A model generated the notes under the pieces. It saw nothing but the letters and a program-made list of their open reading frames with translations, was not told the DNA's origin and did no database searches. Shown here piece by piece: positions 10,596-20,939 of a stretch of 56,765 nucleotides of DNA. Source of the stretch: Seminavis robusta. Its lineage: Eukaryota; Bacillariophyta; Bacillariophyceae; Naviculales; Naviculaceae. Where the stretch lies: contig CAICTM010000610.1 in NCBI GenBank assembly GCA_903772945.1, forward strand, positions 1 through 56,765. The letters run 5' to 3'. The translations under genes were made by a program, and so were the position numbers. How positions within the stretch are numbered: the stretch's first letter is position 1; each line of letters opens with the position of its first letter.

Positions 10596-13500
10596 TTAAG
10601 GCCGGAAATGAGCTACTTGAACATGACTGTTGGATTCCTTATAAGGCACCGATAGACCGTGTGCCCCAGCATTGTTAGCATAGTTCACGCTCTCGTTCTT
10701 TTTGGGCTTTTCTGTCGTGCTGTCGTCTCCTTCTTCCGACGTGAGGTCTTCGTCGCCAATTGTGCGAAGGCGGCCCATGGCAACGATTTCCATGCCCTCT
10801 TCGCAGATGACAGAGCTTCTCCTTGTTTCGATTTTGCTAGTGTGCATTTCGAAGATGGTGTCTGTGGGCGACTGCTTTATCCAGGTTTTTTCTTTCTGGA
10901 GAGAAGATGAACTCCACGTCCTCCTCACGCTTAAATCAGGTGTCGTGTCTCCTTGCCTGTCGCCGAATTGCTCGAGGTTGTGCTTCATTTTGACAGTCAC
11001 CTCAGAAGCGTCGACACTTCCACTCATCAAGCTGCCGCGGGCAGTCACGAAGCTTCTAGCGTAGGCAACCGTTCCTGCCTTTGGGCTCATGTCGTCCCTG
11101 CTGCCACAATCACTCGCCAACTCTGTCGCAGTGGAGAAACTCCAAGTTATTTGGCTTTGGCATGATTTCGGGCTAGGTCCAACGTCCAAATCAAGGGCTT
11201 CAGCGTCGGCAGCCTTGTCTTGACTTGATCTGGAGCTGCTCTTGACGAGGTTCAAATCTAGAGGTTCCAGTTGTGAATTGTCTTCTTCCGTGGCAGTCCC
11301 AGATTCGGTAACAGCCTTGTCTCGAGGTTCCAAATCCTGAGGTTCCGGTTGTTGGTCATTTTCTTCTGCCTTAGCTTCTTCAGTCTTGGGTTCCAAGTCT
11401 AGATCTTCCTGTTGTTGATTGCTTTTCTCAGTGGCATCTTCAGCAGCCTTGCCTCTGGGGCCTTTCAGCCGACGTTCCAACGAGCCAGCTATTGCTTTCG
11501 TCAGGGCTACTGCCTTGCTCTCCGCGTACACCGTTTCTGCCTCAACCTTGTCCTTGTCTGTCTTCAGATCGGGAAGGTCAAGCATCGCAGTTGCACAGTC
11601 GTCTTCTTTTTTCTCTTCTTCAACGTCCTGTTCTGGCGTCACGAAGTCCTGTTCTGGCGTCATGAAGCAAGCATCATTGTTTTGTGTCCTCGCATCAGGT
11701 TCGTGCGACGGTGTCATGAAAGATTTCATGCTATCGCTTTCTTCTTCTTCCGGTGGGTGTGGCTCTGAGCCATCATCGTCCTGCAAAGGCGTCATGAAGG
11801 ATGCGCTCATTACGTAGTGTTGATTCTCGCCGGGCTTAGGATAAGTCTGCAGAGGCGTCATGTAGGAGGCGGTTTCGTCAACCTCATATCCTTGCTGACT
11901 GACAAACGATGATTGATACGACTTTGTGTCGTCCAGCGATTTCAGTTCTTCCAAAGAATTTGTTTTGCTGTCGTGTTCACTGTCTTCTTCTTCCGGATCC
12001 TCATCATCCTCTTCATCAAGGCGCTCTTGTACAAGTTTCCGCGCCGTTGTCTTCAGAAACTGATGCTTCGTCTTGGGGCTGCCCGTCGAGCAATTCTCAA
12101 ACGTCTCGTTTTGGCTTTTCAAACCGGTGGGCGAAAGAGACACGGTAACTTCCGTGTCATCTTTCGTGTCGGATATGGATTCCTCGTGTTTGTGTTCGAA
12201 CAGAGTAACCTCGTATCCCATGTCGTCAGGAAGCTCTTGGTCTATTGAGGTTTCAACTGCACGAGACGACAGGCGCTCTTCAATGTCTTGCAGTCTGGCC
12301 AGTTGCTGTTCAAGTTCAGCAACTCTGGTCTGGCTGTTCGCTGATTCCTGCTGAACCATCTGAAAGCCTATCTTGGTGTGCGGGATCATGGCGCCGTACA
12401 ATTGTTGTCCGGGAATCCTACTGGTCGCAGGCATTCTATCGGCGCCCTCGTTGGGGACATGCCTCGCGAGGGACTCATGAAGCGGCCGATCATAATGCCG
12501 AGGTAGATTCTCGCTGGGGACCAATGTAACAAACTCCCCAAAGGCAAGACACTTCACATCTTTGAGTTTCACTGCCTCCTCTCTCCTGATTCTTGCCAGA
12601 CGACTTTGTTGGCGGAAGTCTTCAAGCTCTCGAGCAGCTTTGTCTTTGTTCGATTGTTGTAAGTAAATGTCCACGAACTTCATGTGTGGGCCAAGACAAC
12701 CCCAGACGACAATCCTTCCAACTAGATAAAGGATGAATCGCCACGGCAGGAGAAGACCCACGAGGCCGAGTCCCGAATAGGTTGCAGCGATCCAAAAAGA
12801 TTTGGTGCTGTCCTCCCAAATGATGATGCTCTTGATCCTTCGTATCCTTGTGCAGATTCTCCCAACAATACCCTGATATCTTCCCAGCTTCTCCAGCAGG
12901 TCGACCGGTAGCATCTGCCCAGACACTGCCGTTGTAATGTTTTCGTCTCCAATGGACATCAACTTCTCTTCCATGGCCGCCCTGGAATCAAGACTGCTTT
13001 GATACCGTTCCAGCCACTCATGAATCGCAGCGTCGTACTCTTCGGTTTGTTTTGAATATTCATGTGGTCGAATGTAATGCTTGACGCCAGTAGTTGACTT
13101 CCCGGTGGCTAGCACTTCGATGTAATGCCAAAACGAGTTGCATGTGTGCCATGGTGACGGAGTTGCGCGACGGTGGCTCATGGTAGCAAGCATGAACCAT
13201 GCTACAAAGAGACAGTAGAACGGCACTATGAGGTCTGGTCTTTCGATCAAGACGGTGCCCGAGACAAAGAGCACGGCTGAATGGACTGGCAAGCGAATGG
13301 AGCAAATCTCCACTTGTCCTCTCCAGAACACCAATGACCAAAAAGACTCTCCAGTGTAGAATTTGATTGCCCTCCAATATTCCAAGATTTCTCCAATGTA
13401 CGATTTGGTGACGGCCCAAGTAAACTTTTCTTCGATATCATATTCACCAAAACAGGTGTAGCGTAGTACCTTGAACGTCTTGTGCTTTCTGGTGTTGACA

Positions 13501-14852
13501 TGGAACACGGGCGTAGGTTGCCGTGCGGCAAGAAGCGCAGCCTTTTCGTCGTTGTACTCTATTCTTATCCGAATGGTGATGATCCCATTGGGTTCTCGCT
13601 CCGAAAGATCGGACGTTGGATGCAGTTTGTATTTGAGAGTGTACGCCGTGTTGCTCTGAAAGTTGGTGAGATTGACGGCAACTCTTCCAATGGGCTCATG
13701 CCCACCAGGTCCCAGATCATAATCCAATACTCCCAGATAGAGAGTACTGGAAGGGTGCACTATCCCAATCCTAAAGGCCCTTTGCGTCCACGGCATCCAA
13801 TGAGGACTGAGCTCATCATCAATCACTGGCGTCTGGACCATGACGTCCTCAAATACGGCACACACAAAACTATCTGTCAAGTTTCCTACCGCCTCCCCAA
13901 CATCGACATTGGGCAGTCCATGACAGGACAGGATTTCAAGATGAAGTGTTCCAACGCTCCCCGACCCGGCGTCAGCCCACTGTAGAGATGGCTTTCTAGT
14001 TTCCTGCGATATTTGGAGTGCCGTCATGAAAGTTGTTTCTTCCACTCGGTTAGGATCCGGTCCAGGTTTGATTCTAAGTTTTCGGAGTCCACTTTCTCTG
14101 TCACTCCTTGTGGATGCTTTGAATGCATAAGCCAGGGCGTCTCTAATGAACTCTCCTGCCACTTGTGATTCGTTGGTTTCAGTGACTGTTTCTGCAAGGG
14201 GTAGCTTACTACCTTCTACCAATAACAGTTCCTTGACAGGGTTGACAAGTTGACTATCTGATCTACTGAAGGATGTCTGCGAGGACAAGGCAGGCGGTGA
14301 AATGCCCCGTGCTCTGAGCAGCTCCACCAATCGAACGTCCGATTCTGTTGCCAGTCGGAATCTGAGTGCAATGGAACTATCCGCATATTCCTGTGTCCCA
14401 TGCAGGTCGAGTAGAGGCAGCTCCAATCTTTCTTCATTGCAGTATTTGAGCAGACTTGTTCCTGGAATCTTGATTTTTCCGAGAAAGTAAGTATCCATGT
14501 CAAGCAGCACTGCTCCTCGTAAGGAGGTGACATTCTTCTTGGACCATACCGAGATCTGTAGTTGCTCGTGCAGTAGTGCACTGGGAGACACTTGTAGCAG
14601 GAACACAGATCCCGTGGAGATGGTCCAAATGGGGTCTCTTCCCGTTTCAGCAGCCGGACTGGTAAAGTGGATTGTTTTCTCTTCAAACTTGACAATGCAG
14701 TAGGGTCGCAGATGCTTCACTTTCAATTTGGATGTCACCAACTCTTCCGTTGACAACTGGTAGGCACCCACCAATTCGCCCAGAATAAGAATGTCATCAG
14801 CTTCAGCCTGGGCCAATGGGGGGGCCATCGAGGATTCGCTGTCGTCTCCCAT
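10596..14852 (-). CDS. Large C2-domain and transmembrane protein with MTP repeats
   Basis: One uninterrupted frame of 1418 residues, starting at the ATG at 14852. A C2-like domain lies near residues 15-165 and a clearer one near 300-440 (VGTLHLEILSCHGLPNVD, then DSFVCAVFEDVMVQTPV). Two hydrophobic segments follow near 520-560 (LPVHSAVLFVSGTVLIE) and 685-725 (ATYSGLGLVGLLLPWRF), then a coiled stretch. The order of C2 domains followed by paired C-terminal membrane segments recalls MCTP-type proteins that tether membranes in response to calcium. After residue 850 the protein is long, acidic and disordered. It holds five copies of a short motif like SFMTPLQ (about residues 990-1070) and repeats around LDLEP. 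The gene is convergent with SWEET (97 bp apart) and divergent from the RedCAP-like gene. Confidence 0.75.
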   Translation of the reverse strand: MGDDSESSMAPPLAQAEADDILILGELVGAYQLSTEELVTSKLKVKHLRPYCIVKFEEKTIHFTSPAAETGRDPIWTISTGSVFLLQVSPSALLHEQLQISVWSKKNVTSLRGAVLLDMDTYFLGKIKIPGTSLLKYCNEERLELPLLDLHGTQEYADSSIALRFRLATESDVRLVELLRARGISPPALSSQTSFSRSDSQLVNPVKELLLVEGSKLPLAETVTETNESQVAGEFIRDALAYAFKASTRSDRESGLRKLRIKPGPDPNRVEETTFMTALQISQETRKPSLQWADAGSGSVGTLHLEILSCHGLPNVDVGEAVGNLTDSFVCAVFEDVMVQTPVIDDELSPHWMPWTQRAFRIGIVHPSSTLYLGVLDYDLGPGGHEPIGRVAVNLTNFQSNTAYTLKYKLHPTSDLSEREPNGIITIRIRIEYNDEKAALLAARQPTPVFHVNTRKHKTFKVLRYTCFGEYDIEEKFTWAVTKSYIGEILEYWRAIKFYTGESFWSLVFWRGQVEICSIRLPVHSAVLFVSGTVLIERPDLIVPFYCLFVAWFMLATMSHRRATPSPWHTCNSFWHYIEVLATGKSTTGVKHYIRPHEYSKQTEEYDAAIHEWLERYQSSLDSRAAMEEKLMSIGDENITTAVSGQMLPVDLLEKLGRYQGIVGRICTRIRRIKSIIIWEDSTKSFWIAATYSGLGLVGLLLPWRFILYLVGRIVVWGCLGPHMKFVDIYLQQSNKDKAARELEDFRQQSRLARIRREEAVKLKDVKCLAFGEFVTLVPSENLPRHYDRPLHESLARHVPNEGADRMPATSRIPGQQLYGAMIPHTKIGFQMVQQESANSQTRVAELEQQLARLQDIEERLSSRAVETSIDQELPDDMGYEVTLFEHKHEESISDTKDDTEVTVSLSPTGLKSQNETFENCSTGSPKTKHQFLKTTARKLVQERLDEEDDEDPEEEDSEHDSKTNSLEELKSLDDTKSYQSSFVSQQGYEVDETASYMTPLQTYPKPGENQHYVMSASFMTPLQDDDGSEPHPPEEEESDSMKSFMTPSHEPDARTQNNDACFMTPEQDFVTPEQDVEEEKKEDDCATAMLDLPDLKTDKDKVEAETVYAESKAVALTKAIAGSLERRLKGPRGKAAEDATEKSNQQQEDLDLEPKTEEAKAEENDQQPEPQDLEPRDKAVTESGTATEEDNSQLEPLDLNLVKSSSRSSQDKAADAEALDLDVGPSPKSCQSQITWSFSTATELASDCGSRDDMSPKAGTVAYARSFVTARGSLMSGSVDASEVTVKMKHNLEQFGDRQGDTTPDLSVRRTWSSSSLQKEKTWIKQSPTDTIFEMHTSKIETRRSSVICEEGMEIVAMGRLRTIGDEDLTSEEGDDSTTEKPKKNESVNYANNAGAHGLSVPYKESNSHVQVAHFRP

Positions 14853-15319
14853 TATCAACAACACCGCAGCAGCCAGCAACTCACAAAGTCAGAGCCCAGC
14901 CAAGTTATTCAAATCATTCGACAAAATGGCGACAGAAACCAAACCTCTTGCGATTGATGTTTGCACATTCTTATTGGATTCCTAGCAACCGTTTGGTTTG
15001 CTGAGTTTACTCTCCGATACAGTGTAGGGAACATGTTGTTTGTTGGCGGCACTTGTCGGCTCGCCGTTAGAGGATAGCCAACGGCCAGTGGTCGTCGCCA
15101 AGGTGCTCTTGACACTTCCAGTAAGGCTAAAGCTATTTCATGTGATGATAAGGTCAGAGCTAAAACCTTCGACACGTCATCATGTCTGCGAATTGCGTTC
15201 GAGCTTTCGAGGTTGAGCTGCGATCTTTGAAGGTCAACTTGATTGGCCGTGCTTTTTGCAGGAGACGCAAGTCGCAGCTCCATCATCACAATCTGCTCAA
15301 TATTCCAGTGTGTATCAAG
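14853..15319. promoter_or_regulatory. Divergent promoter region, C2 protein/RedCAP-like
   Basis: These 467 bp lie between two start codons facing away from each other. They should contain the promoter of the antenna-like gene, which would be expected to respond to light. I cannot identify a specific element. Confidence 0.45.
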
Positions 15320-16095
15320 ATGGCCCCTCTCCGAACTCTCGCTGCTCTTCTCTGCCTCACCGGCGCCTCTGCTTTCGTCCCTGTCAAGCAACAGGTGAAC
15401 AGGTACGCAAGAGACTCTGAAGAAATGACAGACTAGCTAGCCCTTTGCATTGCTTTCGCAGGTACTAACGGATCTCTCCCTCTCTCCCCTATTTCAAACT
15501 CTCTCTCTTGAATTGCAGCCCAACTGCATTGAACATTATCAAGCCTGAGGTCTACTCTGATGCTGTAGCCGACTGGGAGCAGCAATTCCCTGGCTTTGCC
15601 CAGTGGGGATGGGGACCTTCCGTCCAGGCCGAAAAGTGGAACGGACGTCACGCCATGTTCGGATGGTTCTTCATCTGCGCCACTGCTTACTGCAAGGGAC
15701 ACGGATTGATCCCTGATGCCGACATGGCTCTTGACTTCAAGGAATGGGGAACCCTCGCCACCATCTCCGGAAAGAACACCATCACCAACGAACGTGCCAT
15801 CATCCTCATCGCCAACGCCCACGCCTTCGGAGTCTCCCTAATGGCAGCCATGTGCCCCATGCCCTTCAGTGATCCTCTCTTTGCCGACAAAAACAGCCCC
15901 AACTACGACAAGATCATGGCCCAAGAAGGATACGGATACTTGCCCGCTTTCAAGACCGGCCTCACCGAGGAAGCCGAAATTATCAACGGACGTTTGGCCA
16001 TGGTTGGACTTACCTCCCTTGTCACCTACACCGCCATCTCAGGAAAGGGCATGATCGACATTGTCAACGAGTGGGTTGGTGGAGCATACTACTAA
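15320..16095 (+). CDS. RedCAP-like light-harvesting family protein, plastid
   Basis: Two exons (15320-15402, 15519-16095) encode 219 residues; the 116-nt intron splits a Ser codon. The N-terminus is a textbook diatom bipartite plastid presequence: a signal peptide ending GASAF followed by VPVKQQVN. The mature part has the chlorophyll-binding helix motifs EKWNGRHAMFGWFF and EAEIINGRLAMVGL, which identify the LHC superfamily. It lacks the usual FCP landmark FDPLG and instead has a distinctive loop (KGHGLIPDADMALDFKEWG, then SGKNTITNERAI). I associate this with RedCAPs, the red-lineage chlorophyll a/b-binding-like proteins that work near photosystem I. Assignment to RedCAP rather than another LHC subfamily is from memory of its features. 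It would act in the thylakoid membrane. Confidence 0.75.
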
Positions 16096-16748
16096 ACACC
16101 TGCTTAATTGTGTGTGTTTGTAGCTATGCCATGCTCATTGCTACTGACTGACCTTTTGCATAGATCTTGTACTTACAGTAAGATTAGTCTTGGCTAGTAT
16201 AGACCTACAAGCGCAATATCCTTTGTGGTACATGTAGTTAGTATTATTCTACTTTCAACCGCCGACGTTTGCAAGCAGCTTGATGCTCATAATTGTAATG
16301 AATGGAAATTGATGCAATCCCTTTTATGAAGAAAGAACTCTTCAGGGAAGCTTCAGCCCACTGGCGACCGCGAACGAGACATCGCAACCAGACATGCGCA
16401 CGGATTGGCTGCGGCAGCTGCTCTGGAGACACACTACTAGCTAGTACAGGTTCTTGAAGTGGAGCCATGATTCGGTCCTCATCTTCGAGATGATACCGGT
16501 ACTCCACATGAACTACTAGCTAGCTAGCAGAGCTGAAGAACCTGGATCGCTTCATGCAACAAGCAAACCAAGAAAGCAACCCTGGGAGTGCCAGACCCAG
16601 CTCGGACGGCAAAGACAACATGTAGTACTGGTAGCGCATTATTGTCATGTTAAAGAACCTCTAAACAAAATAACATAGATTGTAGCGTGGCGAGAAAAAA
16701 TAGACCATCGCAAGGGATCATTGCCATAGTACAAAACCACAGACGAGT
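16096..16748. other. Intergenic region between convergent genes
   Basis: The region contains the 3' ends of the RedCAP-like (+) and URC1-like (-) transcripts. Two clusters of the palindromic sequence GCTAGCTAG lie near 16434-16446 and 16504-16532. No gene is recognised. Confidence 0.5.
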
Positions 16749-18472
16749 TTACTCCTTCTCCTTTTCGTCATAATCGTATTCTCGGCCCTTGGTCTTCTTG
16801 AGCTCTGCGGCATCAATTCCTTGGTAGGCCTTGCCAGCATTGTAACCATGAAACACTTTCGCTGTGATTTCGACCTGTGCATCCGCCGGGACCAGCTCCT
16901 GGGGGATTTCGATCCGATTGACGATTTTGATTCCAGTGTTGATGATTGCGTTGTATTTCATGTCGGACATGGAGATGAAGTTGTGAATCTTGGTGACTCC
17001 AATGAAATGCAAGGGATCAGGCATGAGCGCCTGGAATCTGGTGTCTTGCACTCCTGCCACTTGTTCCGTACACGAAAAGTATCGCTCTGCAGAATCGCCG
17101 CCCTCTTGGCGTTTGCGTGTATTGTAGACGAGGTATTTGGTGACCTCACCCAATGATCGTCCCTCCTTTCGGTAGTAGATGAAGACTCCACAGCCTCCCT
17201 TTTGGGCAGTTCTGATGCATTCCTCAATGGCATGCGTCAAGTATGGCCGACAGGTACAGATGTCACTGCCAAAAACGTCACTTCCGTTACATTCGTCATG
17301 GACACGGCACGTGAGCTCAATATCTTCGTCAGGAATGGTGTCCGGATCTCCCCAAATGTACACAGTAAGGCCACCAATGGGAGGGAGGAAAATCTTAATA
17401 TCCGGGCGAGTGATGAGCTCAGGGTACATGCCTGTCAGAAAGCATACACAGGAGCGATAAAAGCGGGACTTGTGAGTAGCAGCCACACCAAATAGGAAAG
17501 CCAGTGTGAATTCCAATAGGAATGGAATGGAATCGTTCGACCTTACCATTGGTCATTCGAAAGATGGATTGACGCAAATTGGATTCAGTGGTTTCGAATC
17601 GACGAGCAATTTCAGGCAAATACCAGACGGGTTCAATAGCAGCCTTGGAAACGATGGATTGTCCCGAGGGCATGAGAATTTTGCCATCAGGTTTGAGTCT
17701 ACCTGCTGCAATAGCTTCACGGCATTCTGGCAAATCAATATGAGCCTTAGTGACTGCAATGGTGGGTCGAATATCCCATCCCTTCTTGAGCCAGTCACCA
17801 TAATATTCGGTTGTCATGTGACCGTATGGGTCGATCGAGCCAATCTTTCCGCCACAAATAATATAGAAACTGATGAGAATACGGTAGGTCAAGTTTCTTT
17901 CTTTTTGATGAGCAGCAGTATTGTTACCAACCTTTTTGGGATCTGACCACGATGGGTATGGTCCAATCTTCATCACGGGACTGGTCAACTTGAGATTTGG
18001 CACATAATCCGGATTGAGTTTTCCGGCAGCCACAGCCAGGCCGGTATAAATGCAATAGCTCCCCTGATGGGCTCCAATAGCATTTCTCTGTGCAGCATGG
18101 CGTACCGTACAAATCACTGGTGCTCGAACCTGAGGATCTGGATGGCCCCATGAAATAGGGACAGGATTGACGCCAAAGGCATCCGGGTGCGATGTCAAGG
18201 TGATGTGACTATTCTCGGAGACTTCGGGCTCAGGAATGCTCTTGTCTGTTTTTTCCCCACAAGAAACGACATTCAATTGTAAAATGCAAGAAAAAAGACT
18301 TGTTGTCAGCAAACTCGAATTTTGGAGAACATCACTCATAGAATAACTAACTCGCCCAGTCCATACCTTCTTCTTTCTTTGCCTTTTTGGCTGGGCGTTC
18401 CTCCAGTGGTTTGAACACCACATCGGGAGAATCGGGCTCCATGGCTTCAGGATCACGAGCGGCTGGTGGCAT
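16749..18472 (-). CDS. URC1: URC1-type GTP cyclohydrolase II homologue
   Basis: Four exons (18472-18367, 18245-17932, 17844-17547, 17431-16749) give 466 residues. All phases join well. A further intron is likely in the 5' UTR at 18557-18496 (GTAAGT donor). The first half matches the N-terminal domain found in this family (TSHPDAFGVNPVPISWGHPD, IGPYPSWSDPKK, SIDPYGHMTTEYY). The second half is the GTP cyclohydrolase II fold with zinc ligands in VHDECNGSDVFGSDICTCRP and the YYRKEGRSLGEVTKYLVYN region. Proteins of this two-domain type are known as URC1 in fungal uracil catabolism and are also found in bacteria. They are distinct from the bifunctional riboflavin enzyme, and no DHBP-synthase domain is present. 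The precise chemistry is unsettled, so a pyrimidine-catabolic role is inferred from the family. The C-terminus is acidic and basic, without a targeting signal. Confidence 0.82.
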
Positions 18473-19935
18473 GAGTTTTGTGATTGAATTCGAATCTATC
18501 AGTCCATGTATTATTTTGTGAGAACGAATCTAAATCGGAACAGAAAATGCAACTTACTTTGTGTGCGAAACCCGTAGCGAAGATCCAGGGAAGGAATCTA
18601 ATCTGAGATATTGCCTAACTGGTAGATAGTAGCTGATATTCCTGACGCAAAAGATGCCAATGCCATGCATCCAACGTCGACGTCTATCCCACTCCCTTCC
18701 CAATCAGAAGCTATGAGAATGCATTTTTTTCCAAATTCTGTCAAAGTTGAACTGAACCGGGAAGGTTCGGCTCGGGTTGGGGACGTCATGGAGGCGAAGA
18801 CAATTAACTAACTTAACCCTAATAAATCTAGTCATTATTCGATTCGATATTACTCGAGTCAATTCAATTCGAGTCGAGTCGAGTCGAGGGCTCCGACAAA
18901 TCGAATGGACTTGCGGAAGAAAGCAAGCTCAAAGTGTAGACATCGCAATTGATGATTCATTGTCACAAACGGTGGAGGGGCCTGCTATGCATAGCTATGA
19001 CATATGCAGAGGGACGGTAGCTAGCTACCAGGTAGCTGGCCAGAGCAGGGGATAAGTTCATGTTCCAAGTGACGTTGGCGTTTGATTGGCTGTACTGGTA
19101 CGAGACCGGAGAGACAATGTGCTGCTCATTGTGCAGTCTTGCTGGAGTCAATGGTGCTACCGGTACCGGTATTTCAGCTGACAGATTGCATCGAATCATT
19201 CGATATGCAGCCACCGTCGCCCCTCCTTGCAGCTTGCTGCGGCGGCTTTGAACGAGTTCAATCAATCAATCAATCAATCCTTATATACTCCCTCAAATCG
19301 CAAGTCTCAACTTCCACGAAGGCTGGCTGCTTGCACACAAATCACACCCCGTTACACAGGCCATGTCTCCGTCGCTTTCGCAAATTGTGCCACTCGATTC
19401 GATGCATTCAATAGAGTCAATACAGCAATTTCCAGACCCACCCGAGAGAGGACAGCACATCCCATACTTCCACAGGTTGCTTCCGCAGGAACAAGCACTT
19501 CCGATAGAACCAGACAAGATACCATCGGCACGGGGGGTTCATTGCTCCAAGAAGGACAGTCAGCCCCAGCCAGCACTTATTTTCTTTCACGTTGTGATGT
19601 TATAGCCCACTGACATCCCAGGATGCGAGATCATGTTGAACACCCCTTGCGTTCACAAACATACCGGCCAAAACCACCAACGACGGTACAAGCACAAGCA
19701 AACCAGCCATAGCCAACCTAGGTCGAGGCACCAATGGCGTTGCAACACGAGCTCACAAACTACACTGAGTGCAAAGGTCCACATAATCAGAGCAGCAGTT
19801 ACATCAATTAGTATGGAAGAGACTGACCATCCTACCATGGCCCAATTACTACAGTTACTGCTACTCCTTTCTCTTGCTCCACTCCACGACAATACAAACA
19901 TTGCAATGGAATGAATAGAATGATTGTTTGTTAGT
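18473..19935. other. Intergenic region with simple repeats
   Basis: The stretch between URC1 and RPS13, both minus-strand genes, has no confident gene. It includes a GAGTC-type pentamer repeat at 18870-18888, a TCAA tetramer repeat at 19258-19279 and a GGTACC palindrome run at 19158-19171. The possible small secreted-protein pieces at 19290-19710 are listed separately. Confidence 0.5.
19290..19710 (-). other. Possible small cysteine-rich secreted protein, unresolved
   Basis: On the minus strand, an ATG at 19710 opens a 36-codon frame with a strong signal-peptide look (MAGLLVLVPSLVVLAGMFVN). About 90 bp further on, a stop-free frame ending near 19293 encodes a cysteine-rich stretch (GSACSCGSNLWKYGMCC, then NCCIDSIEC and ACVTGCDLC). 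A gene with a signal peptide in exon 1 and a cysteine-rich exon 2 would make sense, but I cannot find a splice pair joining the frames, and no ATG starts the second piece. It may be a pseudogene or chance. Confidence 0.2.
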
Positions 19936-20391
19936 TTAGGCGACCATGGTGGAAGCGGTGGCAGACTCGTACTTCCAGTTAGCAGGAAGCTTTCGGGTGG
20001 TACGGTAGTACCGAGCAAGACGATGGATTCTGGATTCAATAAGAATCAATCGGAACTTGGAGTCCTTGTCCTTTCGGTTGCGTTCCAAATGCTTACGGAC
20101 CTGAACGGCCTTTTTGATGAGCATGTAAAGATCCTCTGGAACTTCGGGTGCGAGTCCGCTGACCTTGAGGATACGAACGACGGTGGATCCGGTAATGGAC
20201 TTGACCGAGGCGACACCGTGGGAATCACGGAGAATGACACCAATTTGGGAGGGAGTCAATCCCTTTTTGGACAACTTGCAGACCTTTTCCTCGACTTCGG
20301 TGACGGTGGTCTTGGCCCACGAAGGAGGGGCGCGTTTGTAGGGGCGGGCACTACGGGAGATACCCTTTCCTGGTGCGTGCATACGACCCAT
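19936..20391 (-). CDS. RPS13: 40S ribosomal protein S13 (uS15)
   Basis: A single coding exon of 151 residues, the exact size of eukaryotic RPS13. It opens [20 protein letters not shown] and contains the conserved [17 protein letters not shown] and [17 protein letters not shown]. It is a small-subunit protein of the cytosolic ribosome that binds 18S rRNA. A probable 78-nt 5'-UTR intron lies at 20488-20411 (GTAAAA donor, TTTTCAG acceptor), 19 bases before the start codon. First introns near the start are common in ribosomal protein genes. It is divergent from RPS4. Confidence 0.97.
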   Translation of the reverse strand: MGRMHAPGKGISRSARPYKRAPPSWAKTTVTEVEEKVCKLSKKGLTPSQIGVILRDSHGVASVKSITGSTVVRILKVSGLAPEVPEDLYMLIKKAVQVRKHLERNRKDKDSKFRLILIESRIHRLARYYRTTRKLPANWKYESATASTMVA

Positions 20392-20939
20392 CTTGAGAGT
20401 TGGTTAAGCAACTGAAAATTGCAATAAAAATAACAACAAGTGAGATGACAGTTTAGGAGGGAAAAAAGTCGAGAAACACGGATTTTACCCTCGATGGTTG
20501 CTGTTGTACTGTATTCCATGGTTGCTCTGTTCCTTGCTATGGTAACAGATAATTACGGGAACAGAGACAATCCATGAACTCGGCTACAATAGAGCAAGCC
20601 ATGAGGCCACTCACATGTGCTGATAGAAGGAGAAGAAAGGTAGCGACGGGACTTTTTGTCTTGGTCAAGTCGTCTTGCAACAAGAGTTGTGCTTGAGAGG
20701 AATTGCGATGGGATGGATGTTGGCGGCTGTGGTTCATTTACCTCTCTACTAAAAACGGGCAAAGGCCAGACCACACATGCTTCCTGGTAGTCAATTCTAC
20801 GTGTATCTACGTAGCCGCATTTCTTGGCTACCCTTGACCCTCCACAGCACAGCGCCAACAGGAGGATCACCCACAACAACAAAGAAGAACAAGTTGCCGT
20901 CGTTGTCGCTCCTCTCTCTTTGCTGCCAAGTTAGTCAAC
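20392..20939. promoter_or_regulatory. Bidirectional promoter of RPS13 and RPS4
   Basis: The 548 bp between the two ribosomal protein start codons contain both 5' UTRs, the RPS13 leader intron and presumably a shared promoter. Co-expression of the two small-subunit proteins is expected. A pyrimidine tract (CTCCTCTCTCTTTGCTGCC, about 20910-20928) lies just upstream of RPS4, similar to leader tracts of translation-related genes. Confidence 0.5.
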
